Source: Doryteuthis pealeii (lineage: Eukaryota > Mollusca > Cephalopoda > Myopsida > Loliginidae). From it: a DNA stretch of 64,000 nucleotides. Made by a program: the position numbers and the translations under genes. Below, one piece after another: positions 25,569 to 40,880 of this stretch. The stretch's first letter is position 1; every line of letters begins with the position of its first letter. The notes beneath the pieces were generated by a model. That model saw nothing but the letters and a program-made list of their open reading frames with translations, was not told where the DNA came from and made no database searches. The stretch lies in contig CM042157.1 in NCBI GenBank assembly GCA_023376005.1, positions 67,096,479-67,160,478 of the forward strand, given 5' to 3'.

Positions 25569-26866
25569 TCAACACTTTTTACCAATGTCATTTTTGTTCA
25601 TACCTATAATGAAGTCTAATTTTAGATACTGCTTTTCTCAAAATAGATTAAACCACAACTTTTAAAGATCTAATATATAATCAAAAATGTTTTAAAAAGT
25701 GATTTGGACCATCATATTTGAAGGTTTATCAAGTTTATTTTGAGTGGCTCCACTGGTTTGAGTATGACACTTATTTTTCATAAAATTTGAATTGTTTTGT
25801 AACAACTCTTTCAAAATAGCATGCATGCAATGATGTTATATAATAAATACACAAAATTGGAAAAGGCTCATTTAAAATGAAAAGTGCCTGGAGAATTTAT
25901 GCTGGTGTTTGCTAAAAAGAATATTGGATCAATTGTCAAGGCAATTAACAAAAGAAAAAAAAAGAAGAAAAAAAAAGAAAAAAAAAGAAAAGAAAAAAGG
26001 GAAATAATCAGGCTTAAAACTTAAAATGTATTATATTTTATAAAAACTGTTTGATAAATCCCTAACAAGTGTTAAAATAAAAACAAATGAACTGATCAAA
26101 CAGAAAATACATTATATCAATTTTCTTTAATCTTTTATATCTTAGTAGATATCTTTAATAGTACACATTTAAACTGGAGACAAATGAACAAATAATTCAA
26201 GTGATAAAAACCCGTTTGTTTAAAAATCATTAAATTAGTGAAATAGATCACTAATTAGGACTGAGCCTATTCTAGTGGCGACCACCCCAAGTGGAGTTTA
26301 GTAGGCTTTAATTCCGTTTTCCTTCTCCTAGACAGGTTGCCTAACCAAGGTTAAAGAGACCAATCTGCCCTACTATTTACCCATAGCTGGAGGGAGAGTA
26401 GTTGGATTCATACCTTTCCCAAGAGTATTAGTGCTATGTAAACTGTAGCTTCGCCCAGGATTCGAACTTGGGTCGACAAGCCATTTCCTACAACTCTTAC
26501 CAGTACACCATGCACCTCCAACTTGTAAACATGGCTTCTACCTGGGCTCTAACACTGGTGGGAATGATACAATTGTATTAGCCACCACAATAAGCCACTT
26601 TTCTTTGTTAAGTTTAACTGAATGTTTTTGAAATCGTCAACCATTTAGAACAGGGACAAAGTGACAGCAGGGCTAAATTAAATTTCATAGTATTTAAAAA
26701 AAAAAAGAAAAGAAAAAACGTGCAACTGTTTATCATAAACTATTTTTTTGTAGCAACTCAATGAGATTGATTACAAAAGATTAGTGGGTTCTGTCTAATA
26801 AGTCTTTCTATAAATGCATGACTTCATTATACACTTATCTCCTACTTAAAAAAAAAAAAAAAAGAA

Positions 26867-26898
<32 letters not shown>

Positions 26899-29590
26899 AA
26901 GGGAAGTTGGAGGAGTGGCCTATTATCAGTATCAGCTGAACAGCGAGGAAGTTCTTCCCCTTTTTGCTAGCACTAGATCAGGGAGATTGTTTTTGCTGAG
27001 GTGGAATGCCACACCTATCTTCAGCTCCCAGATGTTGCTTTACTGCACACATCAGATTACCCAAGCTGTGCTACTCATGTGCAGAGTTGTTAATGACCGG
27101 TATTGAACCCGGAACCTTGCAATTCCTAGGCGGATGCTCTACCAACTGAGCTAAACCAGAAGTGTAAGATAATTTTATATTTTTTGCATAAATTCAATAA
27201 ACTTTCTTTAAATTGTAATACTATTTCTTACTGAAAGTTTTTCTCAACTTAAAAACATTTTGGATAAAAGGATATCATGCAAAGTTTACTTAGGTTTTAA
27301 ATAATCCATTTAATACAAATATGAGGGAAGTTATATAAAAACAATTACATATATCCTTGAATTTGTAGAATACTGTTAATTGTTATTCTACATCTCCCCT
27401 CCCCCCTCTCCCATTGCGCAAGCGTATCGGCCTTTGAGGAGAAATTAGTTCCTTTCGGCCAGGCTGATTACAGGGGAGCAATCTTGACAATGCCCGGGGT
27501 ATTTTCGAACTGAGTTGAGGAAGTTTTGCAGTTGGTGTTCTTGCATAATTAGCTGATGATGGGAGTGTCACTGGGGGATCCTTGGCTAGCTTTAGTATAG
27601 TGAGCATGTCACCCATAGTCTTGATACCCAGTTCCTTAAGCATTGCACGATCCAGCATATGCAAGCTGGACCTTGCAATCTCTTCACTAGAAAATGTCTG
27701 GGCATAAGTTTTGGCAGAGGCAACAGATATGCCTGCCTCAATAAACATCTTTTCCCATCAGCTAGGTCAAATCCTGTTCGCAGCGCCATATTGGAGAATT
27801 AGTAACTGCATGGTTAGGCTTGGCCAGTCACATTGCTCAAACCAATTGTTGACTGTCTAACTGACTTACTTCAATAGAATTCAGTATCCATATTAATCAT
27901 TACTAAAGTTCAATTATTATGAACTGTAAATCAACTATGTCTAAAACGGCAATTATATAAATCAAACTTTTAAGAGAGTTTGTAATATCATTTTTCTATT
28001 ACATTAGTTTGTATATAGAAAAAGAAAAAAGAATTTCTTTCAAGATAATAGGTATGGTAAAACTTTAATGTAAATTGTTAAACGTTAGAGAAAAAAAAAA
28101 AAAAAAAAAGAATTTCATTCAAACTAAAAGCATAAAAAACAACTTACATCACAAAACATAAATGCAATAAATTAGTGGGGAAAACCCCCAGAAATCTCTC
28201 CATATATATAGAATACCAAGAGGAAACTATGTAAACATGTTACCATTCATATAAAATAAAATATTCAAAAAGATCCTATCAACACAAAATATGAAAGTAA
28301 CATAGTCAATACTGAGTAATTCATAAAGAAAAACAATTTTGTCTAATTTGTATTATTTAGATTTTTCATACTTGTCCTCATCTTTACTTAACATAGCTTA
28401 ACACTATTGTCATGGTTAACAGAATGAGAACAATCTACCTCAAATAAAGTGTTCAATTTGAAGTTCTGTGAAGGCTCCCAATTTTGACAAGAGTCCCAAG
28501 TTCAACAAGAAAAACCTGAAGAAGGCTGGAGGGCATATTGAAATATAACAAAGATAAGGACAATAGTCCAAAAATTCTAAATAATACAAATTTTGTCTTA
28601 CATTAAATGCCCCCTTTTTTATTACTCTTACACAATTTCATTCTGAAATTGTTTTCCATATACAAGCTTTGAATTATTTGAAAATGAAAAAGCATTTATT
28701 CTATATCTGATATGATTTTTCAACTTTTTTCTTTCTTTGAAATGTTTTTTTTTTTTTTTTTTTTTTTTTTCAATAATTCAGAAAATTAATGTGGTTTTGA
28801 GAAATTCAAAGGAGGATTACTTTAATGACTATTCACATTCTAATTAAAATAATCAAAGAAATGCAAAACTCTAACTTCAAATTTTATAATCTTTAAAATG
28901 ATCAATATAAAGTCATACTTATAAATTATTTTTAAATCAAATTCTAAAATCCAAAATCTTCAATATAATTGTTCTTATCAAACACAAATTTTGAAAACCT
29001 TACAATTTTAGTTTAAATGAAATCGCAAAAAATAAATAAATAAAAATAAGAATTTAAAAAAAAAATCAGCTTATTTGATTCAATATGGCTGCTAACATAG
29101 GCACAGATGTATAAATCTGTACATAGTGTATTAAAAAAAAAAAAGACAGTAAGTAATCTAAAAGGATACAATATCATAAAACAAACAAGTATTTACTTAT
29201 AAAAGACTAAAATATATAACTCCTGAAAATAATTACTTATACATTAAATTCTTCAATAAAACAGACAAAAATTGTTTGTTTTTTCCTAAAGAAAAAAAAA
29301 ACTTAATTTTTATATAGATACACTCCTCCATTAAAACATTGCAAGCAAAAAAAGAAAAGAAAAGAAGAAAAAAAAAAAAGAAAAAACAAACTAAGACTTT
29401 ACCATTGGTGATACATTGTATGTCCAACACCCATCACAACAAGCCTGCAGAAATATTTATCCAAGAGAGGTAAATAAAGCACAAACTACAAGATGAAACC
29501 AATCTATAGAAAATATGGCCAATTGTACAGTTTTCAAATAAAACCTGTAGCATCTGCCTCATTCAATTTATTTTATAAGATTATTTAAAT

Positions 29591-29621
<31 letters not shown>

Positions 29622-32600
29622 AAAAGATATTTTAAAATTTATTGTGATTTTCCTTCTATTTTTTTTTTTTTTTTCAAGTTTTAATCTATGCATCAATTGG
29701 CTTTTCTTACATTTTAATAAAATCTGTTTATTTATTGTTGAAATTAGCGCACATTCTATTGACTGCAATAATGACTAGTGTTCACTTTACCTGGATAATC
29801 AAAAAGCTACATTTTTAAAAAATTCACGGTCTAGTTATAATCGCAAGCCAACTTTTTTTCTTTTTTTTTTAAATTTCAAGAACTCAAAATATTAAGCATG
29901 ACCATATGTGCACATAAGTATACAAAATTTTTTTTTTTTTTTTAAATACTTAAAACTATTTTTGGAAAAGGCTAATTAAAGAAATAGCAAAATAAAAATA
30001 AGAAAATTAATTTGGCAATCAAAAATGTATTATATTTTGTTAAAATCTTTTTCAAATATGAGACAGATGCTAACAGGCCAAAAATCATTACTAAGCAGCC
30101 ACTGATCAAATAAAAACATCTTGTCATGCAGAGATATTACAAACCAAGTCTATACTATTACTTTCCATTTAATCAGATATACCAGTGCAAGGGCTATTTA
30201 TATAAACAAAGTAGAAAGAATGTTTTCCATGAAGCCAGCATTAATTTCAACTAACATACAAAAAAAGTATCAATTGTCTAAGCAAGTATTAAGAGTAATA
30301 ATTACTTTGTGACAGAATGTTAACATAATTACCATTGAGTGAAGACAAATACACACAATTATTCACCATGTATCAAGTGTCTTTATTTCTTTTAAAAAGA
30401 AATATAAATTTTAGATAAAAACATCAGTTTGCTATTTGAAGAGATTTTTTATTAAAGTGATTAAGATAAAAACTGCCTAGAAAATGAGTTCAATTTTAAT
30501 CAAAATAATTTTAACTAAAATGCACAGAAAATATCATTGTTTGGTTATTTTACACGGATCACTTTTCTCAAAATATCAAATTTCTATATTGGTATCATCT
30601 AAAATTAATATTTTCAAACAAGAGCATAAAAGTAATTTTCTGCTGTAAATTGATCTTAAAGAAATAAAAGATACTTTTCAATAGCTGAAAGGATCAATAA
30701 AAAAAAATTCTACACTTTAAATTAAAAATTAAGAAATATTGTTTTTATCGCGCAATAACAATATATAAAACACATAAAAAAGTGTGACCAATATTTTCTT
30801 TGCTTTTATAAAAGCAAATTCAATTCAAAATGCGTTCTCCCAGAAAATTCTCCAAGACACTTAAAATATTTTCAATGCAAATACAGTTTTTTATGAGCCA
30901 CTATTTACTCTAACACTTGAAAATCTATGCCCAATTTTATGACAAAGCAAAAATGTTTAAAGACATTCACCTTGTGCTCTACGTCCTTGTCGTGGTTGTC
31001 TTTGAGGTTTGGGAGCATCTGCAAAAAAAAGAAAAAAAGTCATTCACTTTTATTAATCAAGTTAAGAAAGAATACACAATATAAACACAAATGTCTTTTT
31101 ATTATATGTTCCCTGAAAATATGTTTATTCTAAATGAAATAATTAAATTTTCTAGACACTTTTGATAATAAATACAACTGATTGATTTAAACAGTTATGA
31201 TTCTCTTCATATTTATATCATGTCTTAATTCTTGTATACTCAAATCAAAACAGCCATAATTAGAAACTTGATTTTGAAAGCCAATACATTTATGATAAAT
31301 ATAAGAAGCAAAAATGTAATGTATTATAAGTGTGGACATTGAAATCAATTTTAAAAAATGTTGCTGGCTTTATATTCTGTTTGATCTGCAAGTATATTTA
31401 GTCAGCATCCAATTATTTTTCTGAGGTATATATATATTAAAAATTATTTTAAAGAAATATTTAATACTTGAATAATTAATATAATTATAGATCTTATAGA
31501 GTAACATTTCTTGTTATGTTGATATGTGAAAAACAAAACAAAAAAACTAGGATATGAAATATAACTAATATTGATATACATTAATATCAACTATTATAAT
31601 AAAATAAAACTAAACATGTTGTCTGCTTTAATTTAGTAAACATTAAAGACCAAATCAAGAAAAAAATGTATATTTACCTGAAGATGATAGCAATTCATTT
31701 AATGCAGCTTCAGAATTAAAGTTGTGCTTTTTAATGCAATCTACTACCACATCATGAGGACGCAAATCTCCAATAACTTCATGAATTTGATCCAAACATG
31801 AATTCAAGCGAGCTGTGGAAAGAATTTTACACAAATCAGAAGAATTAAAACTTGAAATGTTCTTACTGCTCAGTGAATCTGCAAGTAATTGCTGATATTG
31901 AAAAAATGTGCCCAAATTTAAGAAAAATTATTCTGATAGAAACATATTAGATGCAAGTTGATTTTAGAAATTATCATATACACTGATAATTGCATTTTTT
32001 TTTAATCATTAGGTAATCAAATTTATAGACATACAATGATAAAAGACAATTTTATGAAGTTAATTTAAGTACAGTGAGGAATATACATAAAACTTATATA
32101 TATCTCACATATAATTTAAAAGATTAACTTTTCAAATTTTTGGGCATAGATTTGAAATTAATTGTTTACCAGACTGAAACCTTTTAGCAGTTCATTTTCC
32201 TACACAATTTCCCCTAGATCCTACAAGTACAAAACATTTGTTGTTTTCTAAATACATTTCAAGAATTGATTAAATAACAGTTTCATAACTAAAAAAGTAC
32301 AAAGAATAATATATCTTGATTTTTATTATACTAATTAATAAAATTCAATTACAGCCATGCTAGTAATACTAATAAATAAAAAAATATAGCTGAATTTCAA
32401 AAAAATTTTCTCTTTTGATTCAAAAAAGAAAGAAGAGTTTTATAAAATTCTTTTTAAAACATCAAATTAAAAAAAAATCTTGTAAACATTTGAAGAACAA
32501 TTTTTTTTATAAAGATTAAAAGGTGCAATAGAAAATGTTTATAAAAATAGAACCTATTTGGACATTTCTGAAATGTTTTTTAAATAAACGAGAATTTAAA

Positions 32601-34366
32601 CAGAAAGTTGTACTTTTTTTTATTTTTTTTTATTTATTAACTTCATCTGCCCTGAAACACTCACAAAATTGTATAATCAAAGTAATTTTGGATGACATAA
32701 AAAGTCTAAAACCTGATTTAAGTATGCAAAAAAAAAATTTTTTTTTTTTTTGTAAAAGTCTAAATTAGTGTTATTTTCTTGCAATTAACACCAAAATTAA
32801 AACTTCAAATTATTTACTGAGCTATTCAGACTTGTGTCCTATCTTGGTTTATATTATAGAATAAAAACACTAATCTGACTACCTTAGTGAATAAATCTTA
32901 TTATAATTCACCTAATGTCCGTACATTAAAACTCCGTCATTTTTGGCCCAATTTCAACTAAATTCTGAGGAATTATTAAGGCCATCCTTAAATAGGTTTT
33001 CAACACTATCTGGTCAAAATCATCTGACTTTGTATTCCCTCAAAAACAAAACTACTAATGCCAATAAAATGTTAAGCAAGCAAGGTCGTGCCGTCATCAA
33101 AAACTTTATATTACTATTACATATCTACCTTTGTGATTTTTTTTCTTTAAATCTAAACAGAAATAATTTGCTCACATCTCTACTGTATATATAGCTAAAT
33201 GTTGGTATGTAATGTATCATAAGGTGCTTTTTTATGGATATAAGTAACAGATGACTATATCTATCTATTTGTTCATTTATTATAGATATTATTATAGATA
33301 TTTATCATATCTATTTATTACATATATTACCTCTATGACCTTGTAATTTGAAGTTTAACAATTAAAAACAAATTTTTTCAGTCTAAGAAAATAATAACTT
33401 TTGAATAATTGATAACTGTTTAAGTTATCAATTATTCAAAAGTTATTGTTCATGTTTAGGGAGCTCTGGATAGAGAGGTAACACCTTTAGTGTTCGTCTA
33501 CTGCACCCTACACTCATACATCTAAATTTCTCATGTGTTGATTTCCAGATAGTTACCATTTCCATACAGAGCAGATAAAACTACATTGGGAAGAAATTCT
33601 TCATACAAAAAACAGACACATTAATAGCTCTATTAACACAGACATTAGGATTTTTTTTTTTACACCTGATAAAAAACAAAGAACTGGAAAAAATTTAATC
33701 TAAAGATTTGTTTATATGTGGAAACATGTAACCTTAAAATTTTGTGTAAATTCTATGGCATTTTGAACAAAGAAATTTACAGTTTCTAGAATAAATCAGA
33801 GAAATCCAATTATTCTCCCTCCAGCTAAATATAGGTAAATAGTAGGGCAGACTAGGCTCTTTAACCGTGTTATGGCTACCAGTGTAGGAAAAGGAAAACT
33901 GAATTCAAACTCTAAATGGACAAAGAAACTTACTGTTCATAGAATAAATGCAGAGACATCTGAAGTAATAATGGATGCTATGTAATTATTTTCTTATCTC
34001 CAATTTAAAGAGCTACCTATAAACCCAATGAGTAAGGTTGAATTAAATGTGAATAATATTTTAGTAAGACAATTTTAGAAGTTTTATGTCTTTTGTCAAT
34101 TAAGAATTTACAACATGCCAATTATCATAAATGTTGTTATAAAAGATAAATCCACATAAAAAAAAAAGATGGAACAATTATATCTTTTATATTATGAAAA
34201 ATCTATGAAGTTAATATTTTTCTGCAAAAAATTCTGAGTTTTATTGAATAATATTATTTTATGAATGCAATTTCAAGAGATTTTGTTAACATTTTTGTTC
34301 TGGTCCAGATTATTCATTCTAAGTCATACTATCCAGCATAGTGACTAACTTAAAAGCCACAGTAAG

Positions 34367-34408
<42 letters not shown>

Positions 34409-37400
34409 AAAAGAAAGTAAAGTTGGCAGAGTGGCCTATTCTCGGTATCTGTTACATTTTTTTTCTCTTAAGAAGTTTTGTCTTTTGTCAAAAATTTACA
34501 CTGAATGTATTGTTATAATAACGGTTATAATAAAAGATAAATCTATTAATAATGGAGATTGTCTGTATTTCTGTCTGTAACAAAAACTACGTCATAGCTC
34601 TACGTCACAATATTCTTATGCTATATACCCCCAAAACTTGAGTAAGCAATTTAAAAATTGTTTTTTTACTCTCGTCCCTTTTTTTACAGTAACAAGAAGT
34701 TAACTAAAAAGTTTACAAATAAATAAATACCTACGATTTTGTGTAAAATTGATGTGGAAAATATTCAAAATAATTGTTTGATTATAACATTTGAGAGGGA
34801 CGGGGCTCAGTTTTAATTTCAAATTCTTTGATTTTTTTTTTACTCCTTTAATAAATATGAGGATTTGTCTTACTTATGATACAAACCGTCTGACATTGAA
34901 TTTTGAACCCCCACCCTCTCAGGCAATGTCTTTCAAAAATTATTTTTTCACGACACCCGCAGCGTGTTTTCTGTTGCTAGTCCATATAAAAGAGATTTAC
35001 CAACTTCTTTTTCTCTTTTGGTCTGGATTCAATTCAATTTATGAACATTAGTGAACATCTTATAAGGCATATGTAATATGAGTAAGTACTGCTAGTAATA
35101 ATTCTTCATCTTACAAATTCAGTTTTCAAAGGGGAGTATCTAATTAAAAGGATTTGAATGAATCATGCTATGTCATAATTTATCAGAACTTTCATTGAAA
35201 TCATCAGAAATTATCAATAAGATCACAGACACAAGAAAATATAGTAAAAGCATTTAAAAAACAAAATTTAAAATGCATCACAAGGGGGGGGGGGAGAGCA
35301 GTGTTCAAGAGCCATGATATATTACTGAAAGTAATGACATTTATAAACATTTAGTGTTAAGTGCATACAAAGTGTGCTTATGTTGATAGCTTTTTCAAAA
35401 CAGTACAACTCCAAAAGTTTGTTTATAAATGTGTTTATATACTTTTCTTTTCAAACAATAATTTTTTTTCTTTTTTACACAATATAGGCCAAGTAACAAG
35501 AAGTATATTTCTATCAAGTGACAAACTATTTAGACAAATGAAACTGATGGTAAATCTAAATCAGTGGTTCTCAACCTGGGTCCATATAAGAATTTTTGTG
35601 GTCCTGGATCCATAACAGATTTTTGGAGGTTCACGCAAGCAAAATAGTAAGTTGGGGTCCACAATATTTTAGTGCTTAATACATCTATGACTTATTTTAC
35701 TAGTGAACATTCATTTTCCACAGAATGAAGTTGTTAAAGTTTATGTGCAATAAATTAGTTTTACTTCTACAATAAAAAAAAATATGTATATATTTTATCA
35801 ATCTTTTGATACAATTCCTGCTATTTAATTATAAAAATACAATAAGATTTTTTAAACATTGAATGGCTATGGGGGCTCTACCAGAGTAAAATAGGAATTA
35901 AAGGGGTCCAAAGGCAAAGAGTCGAATTCATGAAGTCAAAAGCAATTAAGGGGTCACCAGAGTTGGTATAGTTTTACTGATTTCAGACTTCAGTTGAATG
36001 TACACTTTATATAGCCCTATTTTTATTATGTAAAGTTATACAGTGCTTACACTTATGAATAGATTATTAAAAAATCATGTTTTTTTATTTAATTGTGGGC
36101 TATAATCACTAAATTTACATATAGAGGAATCAGAGGTTTTGTGTTCTGACTCCACAGCCCTAGGTAAGAAAAAAAAAAAAAAAAAAGATTGAGAACCACT
36201 CATATAGATATTTCATTTTCTTCAGATATAATGTTAAAACCGATAGTATAAGAAAAATCAAATTCAACTTACCCTCATCCAAGTCACTAAATGATTGTAC
36301 CTTTTGTGTGACTTTAGCAGATTTTGGTGTAATGATTTCTGGCATTTGAGAGGGAATGGCTGGGAAGATTCTCCACTGATATACGAACCAAGATCAAAGT
36401 TAGAGTCTCGAGGAAATGTGAACTGAGCAGCTGGGGGAAAAAAGGGTACCCAAAAGAAGATATTTTATAAACTAGGAAAAATATATTTTTATATATTTAT
36501 TAAAAACTGGCAAGGAAGGGGAAAAAAGAAAAAAAAAAAAAAGATCGATAATGTACAAGTTAAAATTATATGACATTATGAAAAATTTTTCAAATGCAGT
36601 CATTATGAATTGATTATTTCATATTTAGCAAGGATGAGCTAAGACAATGCAAGCAATACAAAAATGTTGCAGTGCCCTCAGAAAACACAGAGACATCCAC
36701 AGCAATTTTGCCTTTCACCTTCGGCCGAAACGTTGTCGATAAACGATAAAGAGGAGGACAATAGTCCAGATAACGCAGATAATAACAAAATCAAGCCTCA
36801 TTCTCAAACATTCAGAGAAATAGTCAAATAATGTTATAATTGATTTTTTTTGAAAATGTTCCATTACAATGTATCATTACTAGGAATTTAGTCAGTCATT
36901 AATCTATGTTTATTGTCAATAAAAAAATTTGATTTTAAAGTTTTAATTTTCCATTATATTATTAAAAAAGTAAAAACAAATTTAACAAATTCTAAAAAAA
37001 AAAAAAAAAAAATTTTTTTTTTTAAAAATGCTTGCCCTTTGTTACCGAGTTTTTGCTCTCTTATTTTCATTTAAATAATTGTTAAAATTTATAACGTAGA
37101 AAAACCAAGTAAATTTGATAAATATCTGTAGATTATTAATTATAAGAATCTGCTATACAATTTCCTTAACTTAATAAAAAGTAAAAGTAAACAGATGGTA
37201 TTTGAGTATAAATTCCATCTAATAAATAATAAACAAAATTGAGTTTTAAGTATAAATTCTATTAACATATTATTTTTAGTATATTTCCTAAAATTTAGTT
37301 AATTTGCTTTTTAAATGATTGTCCATAACAACTTTGTCATAACATTCAAATAATCTTGATGCCTGATGATATTTTAAAGCATGAAAATTTAGTTGTATAA

Positions 37401-39477
37401 AGATGTTTAATGCTTGAAAATTTGATATTGTTATGCAGTCTGATAACTCTAGTATTTTATGGATCCTCGTTATGAAGAATTTAGTGTCCAGCCGGCTAAT
37501 TCCTACCTTTAACCTGTGTAATCAGTTTCTAAGAACTATTGAAATGTATTTACAGTTAACTTGAAATGGTGAAGGAAGAAATAAAAAGAAAAAACTGGGA
37601 TTGGATATGATTTTACTGTGTCCTTTTAGATTTTTGTGCATACCAATCAGAATCTCTGAATATAGTAACTTTTTTAATAAAATCATATTACCCATACTTA
37701 AAACTTGTTTTCACTAAAATATAACTTTAAAAGGAAATGTTTTTTGTTTGGTTTCTTTGTTTAATGCATAACCATTGTGGTTATCTAAATCCAAAGCCAT
37801 GCTTGTAGAGGAACCATACTGGTACTATTTAACCATAGCAGAGAAACGAGGAGGTTCATACCTTTCCCAAGGGGTATTAATCTGAAAGTGAACATTGTAG
37901 CACAACTCGCTTATCACAATACAGCCCCAGCACATTACCAACTATCCCATGGGACCTTCCTATAATATATGCGAGTAAAATAAGGTTAATTAAACTTAGA
38001 ACTTATCATTTAACCTAAAAAGTATTTATTTAATTTTTAATTGGATAACTCTAAAAAATAATAAAAAAAATAAATAATATGAATCTTTTTTACAGAATAG
38101 AATTATGATCATGTTTACCATTTTCAATGGTTAAGTTAACCTACAACGCTAAACTATTAAAAAACAAGTGTCAATGTGAAATATCTTGATTATGTACAGA
38201 TTGGTAAGAACAGAAACAGTAGTGACATATGATTATTACTTGTTGAGAGAGAACATGTATAAACTATCATACAGTTAATAAGTAAAACAGTGACAAGAGG
38301 AGAGTACTATAGAAAAGCTTGATATATTTTTAAAATAAATTTACAGAAAATACAAATATAAATCATAATCTGATATGAAAATATAATTAGAGCAAATGTA
38401 AAATTTTATATAGTAGAAAGCAAATTTCCCCAACAATTCCATACAATAAATAAATTCTTCTTGATGTAAGATTCAACATTTTAATTTATATATACATTTT
38501 GAATTAAATCTAAAAGCCCAATAAAATTCAATTAACTGAATGAGAAAACTTGAAAATAAATATTTGTATTGAATGGAAAATTTTTTTCCATTCCTGAGTG
38601 CTTAATTTATAATGCAGACAAGGAAAAATAATCATGAATTATAAAATTCATCTATATTTCCAGATTTGTAACTTCATATCTCATTTGATTTCATTTGTTC
38701 TTTTAATTGAACCCATTTCCATATATTAATTTGCAACAATTCAAAAAAATATCTAACAGAGATGCTGATAGGTACGTGTCTGCATCACGGACTCATAAAA
38801 TCATATCCAGGCGTCCCATGTGTTTTTCTTCCCCCACCATTTCCAGCTAACTATAATACATTGACTATTTTTCTTGGAATCAAATTACACTGTATGGTAC
38901 AAGGTAGGTGTTAGATAGCTTTAGTTGTTCATTAAATAAAACACTAATTTTTAAAGAACTTTAGTTGGGACCAATCAAATTTCCGGGGACTCAGTAAAAT
39001 CAAATACATGTATCCCAGGATACACTAAATTAAAAAATATCAGCATCACTATTCTAATCAGACATGACACTTTGCATAAATAAGTTATCCTTGTTTAGTC
39101 AAATAAACTTGGTTGTTGTTTTCCCTAATATGAAGAATTTTCTTCTAAAAAAATTTAGATGAAATTATCTAATAATAATAAAAATTTAAAGAATAGTTTG
39201 ATATGAAAATTTATTTTTATTCAATATCACAAATGTAGATTTAAAAAATAAAATGTAAATGCCAGATACACTTGCATTCAAAAACTTTAGAAATTTAATA
39301 AAATTGTTTGTATTTATTGAATTTAAATTTTAATTAAAAGGTTTTGAAAACAAAATTAAGAAAAAAAAAGGTGGAAATCTTTGTAAAGATCATTTTTTAA
39401 GATAATTCACATGATAATTAAAATCCGTTTTTGTAACAATCCTAATCAACTTCTAAAGATTTTCAAAAATCATATCT

Positions 39478-39508
<31 letters not shown>

Positions 39509-39808
39509 TTAAATAAAAAAAAATTTTTTTTTAGTCTTTTTTACAATGAATGATTCATCAATAATTATTATTTGCTCTAATTTTAATAGATTTTTGTGGT
39601 TAAAAAATTGTCAGTTAATATATATGAAATATATAATATAAAAAATGGAGAAGATTTATAGTTTGTTTTTTCAAAGTCGACTAGTTAGTCAATAAGTGAT
39701 TTTCTCTTTATCTTAAGGCCAAAAAATTAGAAAACATATTAGGTGTCAAAGAATATGCTAATATCCGTTGTAAATAAAAAGTTAAGTCCTCAAAGTGACA
39801 AAGAATTG

Positions 39809-39860
<52 letters not shown>

Positions 39861-40849
39861 GCCTGCTTTGACTGGGAAGAAAGTGCAATTATTGTATGTA
39901 TAATGAAAGATAGAAATTTATCAAAATAAAAGATTAAACTTTAATACTATTTTTGTTATCAAATAATGTCAAATTTTATTTTTGACCACTTATTTTGACA
40001 AACTATTTCACAAATAGTTATCTTTATTATTGTTTTATCAGGGACATATGAAATTGATTAAACAGAGAGAAAAAAAAGTTGTAGGTAAAGCAACTCATTT
40101 TCTATAATTCACCAAACCAAGTAACAGCAGCAAACTGGCTGCTATATCCATTGTCAGCTGAGACAAATAAAAGCCTAGAAATAGTTTGACTTATTTAAAA
40201 ATTATAAATACTGACTTCAAGTGAACAAATATTTGAAAGATTCACCATATATATCTGATGAGTAATTTTCAGTGTATATATCATATCTATATGTCTATAA
40301 TATATATTTTTGGTAATTAGTGTGAAGTACGAGTAATGTGTGAAATAAATGAGAAATCAAGTTGGAACTTGTACTAACTTCCATTTTATTTCATCCATAT
40401 ATATAATCTTCATACAATGACTGCTATTTACACAGTAGCATTGCAACCAACAAAGCCTTCATCAGATGATGACTCTGGGTTCAGGCATGGTTTCAGGGCC
40501 GAAGCATCATTACCACTAACCAGAGCGCCCCAGCAGTATCTCACGATACCACTAGACTTTGTCGGTTTGATGTCAAAATATAGGACTGCCATATCCATGC
40601 TGATACGGTCAGAGCCTTCTCCTGGATCTTTTTTAAGTATTTCCTCTTGTCTGGTGGAGAAAGTCCAAGTTTAGACAAAAATGCTGAAGTTGAGTTGGTA
40701 ATAAATCCCCGGTATCCGACTTCAATGGGAAATACATTTGTTATCCATCCGTTTCTGACGCATTGTTCATGTAGGTCTTCATATTTTTCCAACTTCCACT
40801 GATGGGCCCAATCAAGATTTTCTTCAAATGGAACTGTCAATTCAACGAT

Positions 40850-40880
<31 letters not shown>

